Below, in pieces: positions 13,455 through 28,700 of a stretch of DNA of 64,000 nt; the first letter of the stretch is position 1, and the number at the start of each line of letters is the position of its first letter. The position numbers and the translations under genes were made by a program. The notes under the pieces are model-generated. The model saw nothing but the letters and a program-made list of their open reading frames with translations, searched no databases and had not been told where the DNA came from. This DNA comes from Archilochus colubris. Lineage: Eukaryota; Chordata; Aves; Apodiformes; Trochilidae. Where the stretch lies: the NCBI GenBank assembly GCA_023079485.1, contig CM041086.1, positions 12,842,401 to 12,906,400 of the forward strand. The letters are read 5' to 3'.

Positions 13455-14433
13455 CTGAAAAACAGGCAGAGAAGGGTAGGGAGGAAATCAGATGGTGACA
13501 GACATTCTGTAAGGTCTTCACAGGGCAAGGCTGCAAGAAAGGAAGCAACAAGACAGTTTGCATTTTTTTGAAGGAAAGCAATTAAATTTCAATTTCTGGT
13601 ACATTCTTTTCACTAATCTGACATGATGGAAAGCAGTCTGACTGCTGGAATGAATCAGCAAACAATTCCTCTGCACCTCTGTCAGATCTGTGTTTTCCCA
13701 TCTGCAGATAACTTGATGTCTGCACTGCAATTCTGAGCTGGAGTGTTCCAATACATCCCATTTGCACCCCAACTACTGTGTGGATCAGAACTGTGTTGTT
13801 AGATGAGTGATACTTACATTGCTGGCATAAGCACCCATTTACATATTTCTCAGAATGAATAAGCACAAATGAATTCATCGTAAATAAAAGTCAAAATGTT
13901 GGGTTCACTAATTAGCACCAGATCCTTGAAACTTGAAGGCCAAAAAAAAAAACCTATCAAAAACCAACCACCACAAAAATCTGAAGCTTGTTAAAAAGCA
14001 AGATCAAAATCTGTCTGCACAGCCAAGTCACCCTGCCCTGACTGAGAGGGCTACAGTCCCCTCTAACAGTCCCAAAGATACCAACAGCTGTAGGATACAG
14101 GATACAACACACCACAGACTCCCTTGGTTCCTGTTCACCTGTACAAACACAGCAGCAGGTATGGGTGTAATGATACAGTTAAAAAAGGGATCGTGACATG
14201 TGTGGTGCAGGTCTCAGCTTTTCCAGGTGCATCATTTTGGGAATGCTCAGCTGTTAGCACAGCCCTGACTTAACACAGATGTTAAGATGAAGAGTGGCAG
14301 CTCAGCATCTGCAAGCCAATTCAGACAGGATATTAACTGAGTTTTGGTTTTGTTTAAACAGTGACTGTCACTATGGAGCCTTGGAGGGCTACTTGCTATC
14401 TTGATACAAATAATGATGAATAACACAACAACA

Positions 14434-14556
14434 AGAGAGACTGGATGTGGCACTCAGTGCCATGGTCTAGCAACCGCAACAGTGGTTCAAGGGTTGGACT
14501 CGATGATCTCTGAGGTCCCTTCCAACCCAGCCAATTCTATGATTCTATGATTCTAA
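14434..14556 (+). mobile_element. CR1 LINE 3'-end fragment with ATTCTATG tail
   Basis: Carries the CR1 motif TGGCACTCAGTGCCATGG, then GGGTTGGACTCGATGATC, TTCCAACCCAGCC, and a tail with tandem ATTCTATG units. The 3' end is sharp; the 5' end is approximate. Confidence 0.9.
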
Positions 14557-17500
14557 GATACACACACACAAAAAAGTCTGCAGTCACTATTTGCTGAGTT
14601 CAAAATGCTGCTTAAAACTCCTCGATCCACTGTAGTTTTACCAACCTTGAAACTACAACAGATTTAATGCAGAACTATAAACTTGGATCATGCTAGAGTA
14701 AAGCACCATTTGTTAAGCTGTTTTCTAACAGCAGCAACCCTTAGGAGATATCTGGAAAAGACAAAATCAATAAAAAAGAAAAAAGAAAGAAAATATCCTC
14801 CTTATTTACCCTGGGGCTTTTTTCCTGTTTCCTCTCAGATGGATTTATCTCAGATTTTCCCAGGTTTAGCTGGTAATCACTGTAGCTGCCCTGCAGCAGC
14901 CCAGGTAGGTTATCTACTCAAAAGTACAGCTCAGACCTACTACATTTTTGTGCCACATATCCAGTCAGATTTCAGCTTCTATAGCCAGTTCTAGGCCTTC
15001 ACATCACAGCTATGAAACTTTCTAGACCTCTGTACAAGGAAGAAATTACAAATTAATTTCCCCAGTTGGCTGTAGGAGTACAAAGCAGCAGAAGTTCCTG
15101 TATAAGAAGAGAGGACAAGACAAAATTATGACAAGATGTTTTCATGGTTCAGTCTGGCAAAGCAACGTAGAGAAAAAAAACTTGACAACCAAATGGTGCA
15201 GAAGAGTGAGAACCACATTCAGCTTTTTGTCCCAAACCAAGAAGCTTCTGCTTCAGGGCAAGAGGAGGAGGAGAGGCAGCAGTAGAGGTGCACAACTTGC
15301 AAATACTCAGTACCCTGGTGATGGGGACAGGGCTGCTCTGCTGAAATCAAACATACAGGCATGGCTGTGTGGGATTCCTCTGCCTGCAGCCAGCAGATGC
15401 ACTGCATCACTGTGGCTGCTAAAACAAACACCATCCAGAGAGAAGTACCAAGACACCAAGGAGGACTGGGAGCCCTGGAGTGACTCACTGGAGCATTAAG
15501 CCAGAATTGAACTTCTTGCACAGAGATGAGTCAAATGGAATGAATCAACAAAGAGAAATAGTTAATAATACAGCACCATTGTGCTAACTGTGCTCAAGTG
15601 CCTGCAGTGCCATGGCTCTGCCACCTCCTGACTGCCTTTGTTACCCTCTCTGCTATTCTTGAGTAAGAAAACAGGACTGAAGCCTCCACACATTTAATAG
15701 CAGGCAAAGCACTGAGCGATCCCTGTGGGCTGAAGACAAAATGCTCTGTGTGAGTGCCAGAGTCAGGCTTATAGGGTGAGTATTGGAAGATTCCCCTGAG
15801 AGACTCAGGATGCCTGGGGGAGTCCTTTCACCTCAGCATAACCCTCCCTGAATTGGACCCAGCTGGGAGAGCTCTCCATTTTTCACAAAACCACATCCCT
15901 TTGCCTTGTTCACTGCTTTGCCTCTTGCACCCACCATAAGCTGTTTCCTGAAACCCAGTATTGTCACCCCAGGGATTCCCTCTGCACTGGTGAATTTGCT
16001 TTCCTGGCCAGGAACCACCTTTCATCCTCAGATGTTTTCATCTCAAGAAAAAACAAGCACTGAAAAACTGTTACTGAGTGATTCTTGTTCTTGTTGAGAA
16101 ATATTGTGTGGAAGAGGTATACATTAAAGACAGACAAACAAATGTATTCCAGGCTATCAGAGTGTTCCTGGGAAGCATTTCACCTCACCAGAACTCATCA
16201 GCCACACAGACAGACCCCTGGATCCCCACAGGACAGAGGCTCTCCCACAGCTCCCACACTGGCTCCAAAGCCCCACCAAGCCCAATGCCCACTGCTGAGC
16301 CCAGCCCAGGTCTGTCAGGGGATGCCACAGGCAGAGATAGCCAGGGAACTCAGTGTCTTGCTTTAAACAGTCTCTGAATCTTGGAGAGATGCTCCACATC
16401 TCAAATCATGCCAGAAAAGCAAAGCCCCATGTCCTGTGGACAGCCAGCAAACAAACACAGCTACTGAGACCCCCTGGTGCTGATGTGGCTGAGAGGGGCC
16501 AGAGGAGGAGAAGGAGCTGCTGAGAGAGAGCACCCAACAGCTCTGACCTGTCCCATTGCCCCCAGTACCCCCAGGCTGCTGCAGTGGCTGTTGCTGGAGC
16601 TTTCAACCACTTCCAGTTCACCTCCCCATGTCCCAGCTGAAGCAGCAGCTGCTTGCTGTGGATGGAAGCTGTAAAAAGTAAATCACACCACTAAGGGACT
16701 TCTGGCATCCCTCCCACTGCCCTCTGTGAGCCTCTCCAACAAGAGGGATTGGAGTGAGGGTGCAGGAGAGGAGACATCTCAGCTTCCCTGTGACCCATCA
16801 GGTGGACACCACTAAACCATCCTTGCAATAATCCCAGGAAACACCAAAGTATCTTCCTGGCATTCATCCGAACAGGCAACAACACAAGATACCATCACCT
16901 AATTCAGAAAACACATTTTTCTCCATTTCAAGGGCATAACATCATTTTACATTTGCAAATTACTCTCATCTCAAAAAATGTAACATAAATTGGAAATTAT
17001 ACTGGTGCATCCCTTGATCAACTTGCTTTATCCAAATGCTGAACTTGTTTGCAGGACAAGAATGCACAACAGCATTTTTTAGCAATTTTAGACTGTAAGA
17101 AAAGAATACAATGTCCCACAGTGTGCAGACCTTGGCAAAGCAGAAGACATTCAGACTGAAATATGTCCATAATTCTGGGATTGCTTGTGAAAGGCACCAT
17201 GAAATCCTGAGTGACCACATTAAGAACAGATCAGTTAAATATATTTCCTCATAGTCTGTTATACAAACCAGCTCTGAGCTGGCACACAACGCCTTCAGCC
17301 AAATATTTTATATAGCTTCTAAGACACTATATTTGTCTTTGGAAACTGGCACTTTGCACTGACCATCAATGAACCTATCCCAACAACCACATTTTCAGCT
17401 TGTAACTATGTATTTGGACAGTACCAAAAACTGAGCTTCCTCCAGAATCTTTAGAAAACTTCATCATGTCTGTCCAGATCTAATATTTTTTCTGCACCAT

Positions 17501-19770
17501 ACTAGGACTAAGCACAATGAAAATCTGCAACAAGGATGATGATCTATATGTAAACTTATTGAAGGAACAATTTGAGATTATTTAGGGCCACAGATGTTGG
17601 TCAAAGAGAAATATGAAGATAATCTACAATTTTCATTTCAGAAGAGCATCATCCAAGACTGGGGCTGTAAGAAAGCATTACCTGGATTAGCCTTTGGGCT
17701 TTTTTTATTTTTTTTAAAGTGATATCTCATAAAAGAACATTGACAAAGCACAGGGACTGGGCAGAAAGATCAGATTCAGCCACACATTATCACAGTGTAC
17801 CAAGGCAAAGCCTTTGCCTTTGCAAAACGTGGGGGAGTGAAGGTGAATGTGACAGCAGCACAGAAGAGCAGGACCCAAAGCAGCTTTGAAAACATCCCAG
17901 GTGCTTTATCTGGAGCCAGCAGCTCAGAGCCCTGGCTGGGCCCTTCCCACTGCAAGTGGCAGGTTTTACAACCTGCACTGAGCTCTGTAACACTTTGGTT
18001 AAAACCCTACTGGTACCCAAGCCAATTATTTAGAATATAAAATTAACTCCATTCCAAAATAGCTTTCACTGATTAAAAACAAAGTAACTCCTCCAGGTTG
18101 AGTGACCACATGAGGACTAGGAGAAGCTGCCCCATTGACACATTTCTATGGAAAAAGAAACAGCTTGTGCCAAACTTGAAACACATTTCATCCAAGATTA
18201 ACTTCAGCCTGAAAACATCCCTGTTGCTGCAATAGGCATCTTAGACTAAGTTTAACTCCCAATAATCACAGCCAAAGCAGCACATAGAATAGTAAAGACT
18301 GCACTGATCCACTTGGGAACACATCACAGGGAAGTGAGAGGCTGAGGAAGATAATCTATGTTTTTATCAGGTGTAGGGACCTAACTGAAGAGTAATGAGA
18401 AATAAGAATTTGTAGAAAATAAAACCTATTCCTTATAAATAAGGTGAAGATCCACCAGAAAAGAAGAGAGGGTACATCACATGAAAGAAGCTTCACCTGC
18501 CCATCATTTAGAGCCTCTCTCAGACCTCCAAGTTTGTCTTAACTCCACGAGATGATGGAGAATTTGGGAGAAAAACAACTCAGCATTATTGTAAACTGAT
18601 TTTTTTTTTTTCAATTTGAGTGCCAACTCTCCTCCCTCCATCAGGACTCCCTCTTTCCCCTTTTTTCTAGTTCTGATTGCATTGTCCCCCTTTATCTAAG
18701 GCAGGCTTACTTTCCAAATATTGATTCCCTTTCACAGACACTGTTTCAAAGGAGGAAAAGAGTCAACAGTTGATGGAAATGCAAACTGAAATCCAATCAG
18801 AATTGTGTGCCTTTGAAAATGCACATTCTGATCAGTGTCAAACAAACTGTTGGTATGAAGGAAAACAACCTTCAGGAGAAGGAAAAGGACAAGGAGTGAA
18901 TTGCCAGCTTCACTGCTGAACTATTTTTTTTCCTCTCTGCTAAACAGGACTTACCCACACATTTAACTCTCTGCATTCACATCCTAAGCCTCAAGATTCA
19001 ACTTTGCTTGCCTTTCCCTGTGCATTTTCACTTTCTGCAATCCCATACTGTGTGCAAGAATAGAGCCCTCTACAGTCTGATGATACAAAACATTATCAAA
19101 ATCCACCTCAGGCTTTGCAGCAGAAAATTTTGTTCCATGCCTTAGCAGGGAGAAAGTCAAAGGAATAACAAAATGTATCTTCCTGGTGGTTTAGAGCACA
19201 AATACCAACATCTGTTGTCTCATTCTCTTCTTCCTTTATAGCCTGCTCACACAGAATATGTCAATGAAGCAATAAAAATATTTAAATACAACCAAATATC
19301 TCGACATGGAGTAATTACAGAAACAAACCTCGGAGGCTCATACTAGAACTGAGCACACCAAGCTCTCAAAGAGTATTTACTGCCAGATTTCTAGCTGAAT
19401 GTTTTTTAAAAGTCAGTGTGCATTTCTGTATGTCTCATTTTTATTTGTTCATCTATAAACAATATAGCTAATCAGTAAGAAAGAGGGCATTTCTCCTATA
19501 ATTAGACAGGAAGAGGTTTCTTAATTCCTTTTTCAATATTTCATGTTTATACCTCTGAAAGAAAAGTACACAGCCAATTCTCCCCATTTTGGTACTTCAG
19601 CCAGGATGGATTTTTTGCACTTATGTACTCAGAGCAGTACTTCAGGCTGAAGGCAAAAGCATTTTGTTCAGTGCTGCTGCTGAAACACAACAAAGGCTGA
19701 ATTTCAAAGTACCCACTGGACTCACCTCACTTTGCAAAGGGGAGGGCTCAGCATGCCACTTACTTTTTAC

Positions 19771-19798
19771 TTTTCAGGCAACTGTAGAATCCAGCCAT
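19771..19798 (-). CDS. Weak candidate start exon of the same minus-strand gene
   Basis: A minus-strand ATG at 19798 sits in the context GGACCATGG, a full Kozak match. It is followed by nine codons (MAGFYSCLK) and a base before the possible donor AAAA|GTAAAA. The phase suits the exon at 13454 and would give a short cytosolic head directly before the hydrophobic segment. The donor is poor, and a better donor GTAAGT eight bases further on would break the frame. This is an inference from position and phase only. Confidence 0.15.
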
Positions 19799-22700
19799 GG
19801 TCCTTCCTGGGAGGCATGTGTGCATTTAATTCATCCCTGTGTGTGGATGCCAGCACAAAGATTCTGCAGCCTGGACTCCTGCTCACCAAATGCCCTCCCC
19901 TGCTCAGAGGGAAGCCAGCATGCCGATGCAATTACCAGCCAGATAAAGTTCCTGATCTGAGGCCCTCAGACTCTGCTGAACCGGGTCCAAGGAGGGCTGT
20001 GCCTGTTCCATAAATGGTTATGAATTGTTAACTCCCCCTTTTCCTGCCTCCTTCCAGCTCTTGGTAAGCACAGCATCCTAAGTGTAAAATACCATATGGC
20101 ATTTGATTCTGGCTCCCTGGGGAACTAATGAGAGGCTTGGTTGTAATTAGGATGTGAGGAAGCCCTGGAGGGATTAATTGTTATTGTTATTTTTTTCAGA
20201 CAAAAGCTACAGAAAATACTTGCAACATCTTGGAAATAACCACTAAAAAATGCAGTCGTTCTCCAGTATGCAAAGAGTGCACAGGACATTCCAGCACAGG
20301 CATTATCCCATCTCACTGTAAATCACCATCTATTCTAACAAGTTATTCTGCAAGTGGGGTGGGGGGGAACCAAAAAACATCCCTGAAATATTGCAAGATT
20401 AGGTAAAAAGCTCTGGAGTTTCAGCCAGAACACACCCACGTGAGAAAAGTACTGCCTGGTGATGCCCTCTGACAATCCACTAGCAGTTGTTACTACCACA
20501 ACTAAGGAGGTGCTCAGTGGCTGTGGAAGGAGGGGAAACAGCTATGGATTAGTGCTGGGGAACAGAAACCTCAAGCAGCTTCATACATAGGGGAGACGCA
20601 AGCCCTGGGGGCAACAGAGCTGACACATTTCTGACATTGCATGGCATTAAATTCATGTGGAAATTGAGTCCTCATCAGGGCTGGTAATGACCTCTGTAGA
20701 GGTAAAAGCAGAGAGGTGAGGCAAGGAAGTGCTGGTGCTGCCTGCAGCCAGCCAGGGAGGATCAGCAGCCAGGAACAAAGCCCCAGCCTGTTCCTTTGGT
20801 AAGAATCCCAGCTATTGCTTTTAACAAATGCATGAATGCTTACATGTTGTAAGTCCTTGAACTCTCATAATTGCAAAGGAGAGAGTTACACCGAGTCCTA
20901 AAAGATCAGAAGAAAGTCACATTTATTTGTACTTCTCAGCTCATACATAATATTTGAATACTTGGGTCCGGCAAGGAAGTTAGAGTGAGTATTAGATGGA
21001 TATTTTTATACAAGTTCCTCATAAGGGTGTTGAGTAACCAGACCAGATCTAAGGTGGAGAAGTTCTTCTGGGTTACTAGGAAAAAAATATTGTAACACCT
21101 TTCCTATAAGAGAGTTGTGAAGTCTGAGAAATGCAGCTCTGGTGTGCAGTGCCACAGCTGGCTCAGCTACAGCAGCTTCCTAATGCTAGATTTTGAAATC
21201 TATGAACAGACAGCTCCATTTCTCTATTTTCAATAAAGCCTCCTACACAAAGGAAAGCCATGGCACAGATAATGAATGACAGCAAGTGGAAGAGCCATCA
21301 CAAACAGGAGCCAAGTCAGATTCCAGTCTGGTTTCCCACTTAAGCCTCTACAAGCAGCCAACTTCAATGCCACCCACAGAACTGCACATCAAACCTGAGC
21401 CCGGGCAGATACACTTTCTCTCTCTTGGGAAAAGACAAAAAAGCAAAAATACAGTAACTAGTTGAAGTTTTACCCAAATGGGTTTCACTGTTGTCCTGAA
21501 TTGCTGTATTTGTTACAAAGGCTTTGTGCTGAACTCTTAATTCTAACAGAAAAAGGCCAGCCAGAGAGCACCAGTCTCCACCCAACAGAGAAAGCCCACA
21601 GAGAAAAAAGTCAAAATTAAGGCTCCAGTTATTAACAACCACCTAGGAGGAATTCCTAGAGGTTACTGGAGAAACCTCCTGACTGGCTTGATATAAAAAA
21701 CTTTAGCAATGGGACTGAATCTGAAATCTGCCTGGCATTTAGTTTTAAAAATGTTGCCAATGGAAACATTTATAGTAATAAATTAAGGAGATCTCATAAT
21801 AAATTCATGCTTGTGTTTAAAATCAAGCAAGGCCAAATGGCTTTCTAGTGGGAAGGCCCAATCCCTAAAGCCACTGGAAAGGTGTAATCCTGATGGCTTT
21901 GGAGGAATTCCATCACTTTAATTGATATAAAATACAGTCCACAAATTTCAAAGGATTAGATTTTTTTGCTAACATTGAAATAGAATCCCTGTTTCCTGAT
22001 TCTCTTCAGAATCTTTGCCTTCAGAATATGTTTCCTTCCATTATTCTTTTTTCTGTCATTTATTTTTGTCTTGACATTACTTGCTTGAACATGCAAATTG
22101 TCATCTGTTTGGTTCCATTTAGGTCAAACAGAGTCCTGTTCCCATGAACTGGCAATTTAGCAACAAACATTGCACCATCTAGAAAACCCCCTTGCTTTCC
22201 AAGAAGCAAGACTGGTAAATAGTCATTAAAGATAATTACCTCACCTCAGGATTCAGTCCTTTTTGATTCCTTATCTCCACATCACTCTCCAGGCCACCTA
22301 ATGGTAGCATTTATTATTCACTGCTCTGCCTCTTTATCACCAGCACAGCTTCAAATTGCTAAACAGTGAGCTTTTTGGGTACAGAGCTCACATCTTAGAT
22401 GTTGATAAACACGGTGGCTCTGTGTCCATCAGTACAAGGAGGCAATTGTGTGCTGCACCCCTGCCCTGGCAGCCAAACAGTGGCTGGGCTGACGTGAGCT
22501 CTTCACTTGTTGAGTGCTAAGGAGAATGGGCTGCTCTCCTGCCAGCTGGTTAATTAAAGCTGTTTTCAGCTAAGGAAGCAGGTAAACACCAAACAACCAC
22601 AGAATACAGACTTTGGCAAAGATGGGACTTCAAAGATAGGGAAGAAAGCAAGTTTAGACACCTGGAAATGGAATCAGAACTGGATTTCCTCTGCAGTTTG

Positions 22701-25700
22701 TGGCTTGCCTTGACTGAAATGGCCCAATCTAGACCCAAATCACCACCATGCCCACTGACTTCAAACCCACAGTCACTGGTTTCCCTCCCCAGCCCAAAAC
22801 TGCACCAACCTCCTGAGACCACGACACATCCAAACCCCCTGAGTCTTCAAAAAAACCCCAGCTTCACCCCCTAAGTCTGCAGGCAGAGCAAGCAGTAACA
22901 AGCTGTGCCTGCAGTGAGGAAGAGCTTCCAGTGCTTGCTAAACTTCCCAACAAGTTTCTGAATTTCTCCAAAGGGAATGAGGGAGGCAAGTCCAAGCAAG
23001 GCCCAGCAACCCAATCACTTGAGAAACGCTTACATCAGAATGTAGCTCCTGGTATCAGTCAGTCATTTGTTTCAAAGGCACCTGTGTCATTGCAATAAAA
23101 AAGGTCTCTTCACCATATGTAACCAACAGCAAGTGGTAATCCAATGGGAGAAACTCAAAAGAGAGCTAAAAACCATTGGCACCTTGCCACTTCCTGCACA
23201 TGGACACAAAGCACATGCCAGCAGCCTGGCAGCAGCAGTGTCAGGAGCTACACACACCAACCTGAAATTCAAAATATGTTTTGTGTGTGACAGATCTACT
23301 GCTTTTCAGCTGATCTCTAAGGACTAACCATGTCCTTACCTCCCCAGCTCTCAGGCAGTGAACACCTCACACTTCTCAAAATGTCCATCCCATGCTGGCT
23401 TGCATGCTGGCACTCAGGACACTTACACAGTGCAAAGCACCAGGGATGGACCAGAGCTCACATAGTTAGGAAATCCCATGATTCACCAGCTGTGGTTAAG
23501 CATGAATGTTTGGTTTATTTTCTTTTATTTTCATAAAGGGATCAAAGTTTCATGTGGATTTTTCACCAAAGAAATGCAAGGGTAAGAGTAGGAATCCTGC
23601 AGCAAACTGACAGTCTGTAGCATTTCAAATTCCTGCAAATTTTAGTGTCTCTAAACATATGTATCTTGTTAACAAGACAGATTTTGGTCTCTTCATTTTA
23701 AGCCTTTAGCCTTTAGCTTCTTCCTTCTCTACTAGTCATTCCAACAAGGTCACATTTGGGCTGTGCATTCCTCTCATCTCTATCAGGTCAGAACTCACAA
23801 GAGGAGCTCTGCAGTCACCACTGTGATGGGCTGAGCTGTCGTGTATCTACATCCACTTGGATTTTATATGATGGAGATTCTGTATATTTCTTACACATGT
23901 GCTGCATTTGTACCCCTTTGCACTTTTCACTTATTTTGCCTCTTTCCACTTTTCCCAGCTCCTTTCAGCCTGATCCCCACGTGCCCTCCTGAACCCCACA
24001 GCACAGCTGAAGCTACAAAGCTGCACAGACCAGACCCTCCTCCCAGGGCAGAGCTGAATATCCTCAACCAAATTTCTACTCATTTGTTTAACTCTGAAAA
24101 AGTACCCCTTTTCTCAATGTCTGTACTCCAAATGAGGCATCTGGGGCACATCCAGCAGAATCCCAGTCTAGCTTCCAGTTCTCAGGTCTTTTTACCTTTG
24201 AGGAATGAAGCCCAGGTTAACTGAGAACTTCCAGACTGATTTCTGTGCTGCACTTATCTTGCCCAAGTATTTATGAAAATGTGGCCTTTCAGCTGAACTG
24301 CATATAAAGCACCTCATCCATTATAACCTGGAATAAACCCTGCACAGAAATCTAACTATAATATGGCAAGTCACTCTTCCTTTCTTCTGGCATGCAGATT
24401 GTTCACTGTGCTAACTTGAACCTGACTCTCAGAAAACTCCTTCCTGAAGGCAGAAATTGAATCATCTTTCTAACAACTGGGATTCCCAGACTGACAAATG
24501 GGCCTGGTTTGGAAACCTTCAGCAGAAACCCTTCAGCACTTAAAAAAACAACTTCAGATGCCTCGCTGCTAAAAGCTGCAGTACCAGAGCTTTAAACAAA
24601 CAGGGCTGGAATCAAACACAGGACTCTGCAGAAAACAAAGAAGTGGAGATAAGAGGATTTCTGCCTTGCATAGTTTATACATCCATCTGTGATTAATATT
24701 AGGAGGAAAATGAGGGTGAAAGCCTATCTCTGAAACTGAAAGTAGATAGTGTAACCCAGGGTCTCGAGCTCTACACTCCATCCACTTTTAATTCATGCTT
24801 ATAAGCCTGAAGAATTTGCCATGATACTTGCTCTGGAGTCTAATTACTGCATTTGCCTTAATTATGTCTGGTTTTACACTTTGTGTACAATGTGTGGGAT
24901 TTGAGGGATTTTAGTCAGAGGACTTCCTGCAAGCATCTTCAATAAAAAGAATATTTCAGAGGAAGCAGCAATACAAATAATCTCTTTGATTCCAATGTTT
25001 GGTAATTCTGAGTCTGAATTGTTTCTTGCAGTTCACCATAAACACAGTTGTCACCTCTGAGTGAAAATAAACCTCAGTGTGGGGTATCAAGGGCATTACT
25101 GAATTCAAAAATATGGTCAAAAATATACTGGTATGCTAAATCTGTCCTTTGTGTCCCCACTGTAAAACGTGAACTCTTCCTGGATTATCTGGAGATGAAG
25201 GTCAGGCCATGTGTCATTCCAAACGTAATTTCCCCTGGATTTGCAACAAGATCACAGATGTAACCTCAGACTTCAGTGTCAGAAAATAACAATTGTCAAA
25301 CAAATAACACAGATCAAGAGATAGGAGTGTTTGTTCAGCATTTTACAATTCTACAAGGATTGATATGCATACAAATATGGCATTTACAGAGAGAGTATAC
25401 GGAGACAATACAGCCAAGATGTGCTGCCTCCCATGTATCTGCTTTTTTTATCCAAGATCATAAATCTAAAATCCAAGATTTTAATGAGTCTGAATGAAAA
25501 GCAGATTATTTTTGACACAGTGGAAGAGATTGGTATTTCCTGTGAAAATACTAGCACGGTCAATATTTTATATACTAGGAAACTGTGGTTCTTTTGTCTA
25601 AGGGGAGGTGGTGCAGAAGCTGAACAAAGGAGCTCTATTTCTACATGTTCTGACTTAAGAAAATACCATGTTAAAAAATACCAAGTTCCAACAACAAAAC

Positions 25701-28700
25701 TTTTCCTTCTTGGTGTCCAGGCAGGCACCAATATACAAGACCATCTGGAAAGAAATGTGAGAACACAGTGTGTAGCTGCAGGCACATGGACCAGTGCCTA
25801 GTCTGGATGTCCAACATCAGAGGTAACAGTTTCTGAGTCTAAACAAATATCCTGAAACGATGTGAATAAGGAACTGAATTTTCTACACCCCATTCTTCCC
25901 AAATTCCCCTCGAGGGACAGATCCAGTCAATGTCCTTGCAACACACTCACCAAGTTCCCTTGAAAACAGATCAGACTGACATTGCCACTAATGTTTGTGC
26001 TGTGACCAGCAATCAAGTTTAATGACTTCCCATGTACATTATTTTTGCACTGATGTGGGCCCCCATCTTCCACAGAATTACTCCCAATTTGTTTGTACAG
26101 GTAAAAGTAAGTGGAGAACCAGGGACTCACACATCTGGAAAAAATATTCCTAGAAGCATCAACATGCTGAATTTCAACAGGGACTGAAATGAAAGTTTCA
26201 AAAGAGAAGGTCATCTCTGATTCCATCTCCCTGGCTGTCAGCTGAAGTAATAATACGGGAAATCAGGGAAGCTCTGGGGGAAGGGCTGTCTGCTTCTGGT
26301 GCCTGCAAACACAAGGCTAAAGATAAAGTGACCATTAACCTTCAGAGAAGGGCACTGAGGTCCCAGAATGTCCTGCCTGCAGGCTTTACTGCTCCAAGGG
26401 AAAAGGAACAGCAAAATAAGTCAAACCTGCAAACTCTTGGCATTTCACTCGAATCAGGAGGCAGTGGGAACATCTCACTTTCTTTGTCAGCCTTCCTCTG
26501 TACCAAGGCATGAATACTGTACCTGGTTCATTCCCCAGATTACAAAATAAGTAGAAAGCATTGCTTAATAATAAACTTCTACCACTAGATATCTGCCACA
26601 TGAGTCACAAGCACCAGGCTTGTGTCCCTCTGCACAGAACAGATTCCTCCATCCTGCAGACAGAGCTGGGAGAACTGGGGCAGAGTAATTCAGTGACTTA
26701 TTCCAGAAACCAGAAACTGCAACTGAACCTAAAGTTCCTGGTGCCTGGAACTGCATTTTACAGTTTTTCCCTGTCCTCCCTCTCTCAATAAGGACAGCCA
26801 GAAAAATCCTTCAAGAATAGACACCCTATAAATATCCAAGATAACTTTTAAGTTCACTAGCCAGCCTTAAGCCGTGGGAACTCTTAACAGGATCACTGGC
26901 ATCCAAATTCTGAGTTTAATTAGAAATCAATGACTTCATTAAATTATTTGGCCCAGACTGCCCAGAGTTTTAAAATTATCATGCAATAAAAAATACCTCA
27001 TACTGAGCCCATTTCACCAGAACAGACCCATAGCACAGCAGAGTGCTTACACAGCAGCCCAATGGATTACTCAGACCCGAGTTCTGGGAATCCTTAAATA
27101 TCCCAGTTTGTTTTTAATTGTCTCTTAAATATGCTGGAGCCGTTCCCATCAAAATGGGAAGGCAAAATGTCTAATAAATATCCAGAGGCAGGAAATAAGC
27201 TAATTGGAGAAGAATTTTACCTATAACTGTCGAAAAAAACTACAGTTCTGTGTCACTAAATCACAGAATCACATGCTTAAACTGGATCTTGGACCTTTCC
27301 ATTTCTAACAGTGCAACCACAGAGCTGAGCATGGCCATGCTCTGAGTGTCACCAAAGATCAGGGGTATCTGAAAAAGCTACAACTAAGAATCGTGACAAA
27401 CTTAAAAGTCCACTCCTTTAGTATCTTCCTGCTTTATGGGGATCAGGGGATACCTAGAGCTTTCCTAGGGTAAGTGCCACTCACCCACACCTCTCTGTCC
27501 CCTCTTGGGAGCCTTTAAACAGAACACACTTGGGATCCACTGGTATCACCTTCAGGTATCAAATCCTCCCTCCTAAGAGGTTCCTTCCATCCAGGTAGAT
27601 TCCACACAGTGAAATCCCAGCTGCCACCACAAGTCCAAGAAGGAAGAGGAGCAGTTGTCACCATGTGCTAAAGTCACCCACCCCATCCATGGGTTTTATC
27701 AGCACCTGGGCAAGAACACAAGCTCAGATCCCCTCATAAAACCACTACTTTGGCTGGAACATAGAAGCTAAAGTAACTGATAGTGTCTGGCATGGTACTA
27801 ATTGAGTCCTCAAAGGACTCAGTATCTTGCCGGGAGATAAGGTAATGGGAAGTCTGAAGATGAGCTGTGCTGGCTCTGCACTCTGAGAGTTCCCTTTGGT
27901 CACGAAAATACTAAGCAAGCCCTCCATCTGTTGAGGACCAGTTGTATGTAATGTGTGTAAGGCTTGGTAGTATTTAAAAGCAAGTAAAGGATGATGAACC
28001 AAGTTACAGGATGGATTTACACTGCTTTCTTGACTACAATATGTTATAGTATTTTCTCACTGCAATATGTTCTCACTGCAAAGGTGATGTAGTATTTCTG
28101 AAGCTGACTGCAATCAAGGACAAATACTAAATGCTAATAAGGCTTCTGGATTTTTTTCCTACATTTTGCAATGTTTTCTCACCAGAAATTCATATCTAAT
28201 TGCTAAATATAGTGGGATATTAGTAAAAAATACCCAAAGGAAATTCCACTGAGTGTTGCAGACCAATCACAGGTCATCAGTAAAAATTTTATTAGCAATG
28301 ATATGATCAAGCTTTTGTTTTGATCAACATCAGTTACAAAACCAGCATATACATTATCTCTGAAGAGTCCCACAAGCCCCATGAATGTAACACCCCTTTC
28401 ACCAAAAGGAAAACCTGTTCAAAATCTGACATATTTTTCCTTTGGAGGAATGAGGACACATGATTGTGCTGATACTGTGTAATGTGTAATAGAATAAAAC
28501 TCTAGTTTTGTAGTCACCCCCTATAACTGTTTTTATTCCTGTTGCAACTGCAGAATGAAGCACAGTGGCCATGGCCACAGGTTAAGGGCCAGCAGAGCAG
28601 GAGAAATGTGATTATAACACAGTTACTTCAGACTCATCACAATAATAATGGCTGGCTTGCTCCTTTTTTTCCTCTCTGCTCTATTTAACATAATTTTACA

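Noticed and set aside
25927..26226. 99-codon minus-strand ORF ending near a GTGAGT donor
   Set aside because: It ends in phase 0 and so does not fit the candidate exon at 13454. No acceptor-bounded structure or domain supports it.
27255..27330. Possible decayed CR1 tail (AAATCACAGAATCACATG)
   Set aside because: Only the tail-like word fits; the following blocks are too diverged to call.
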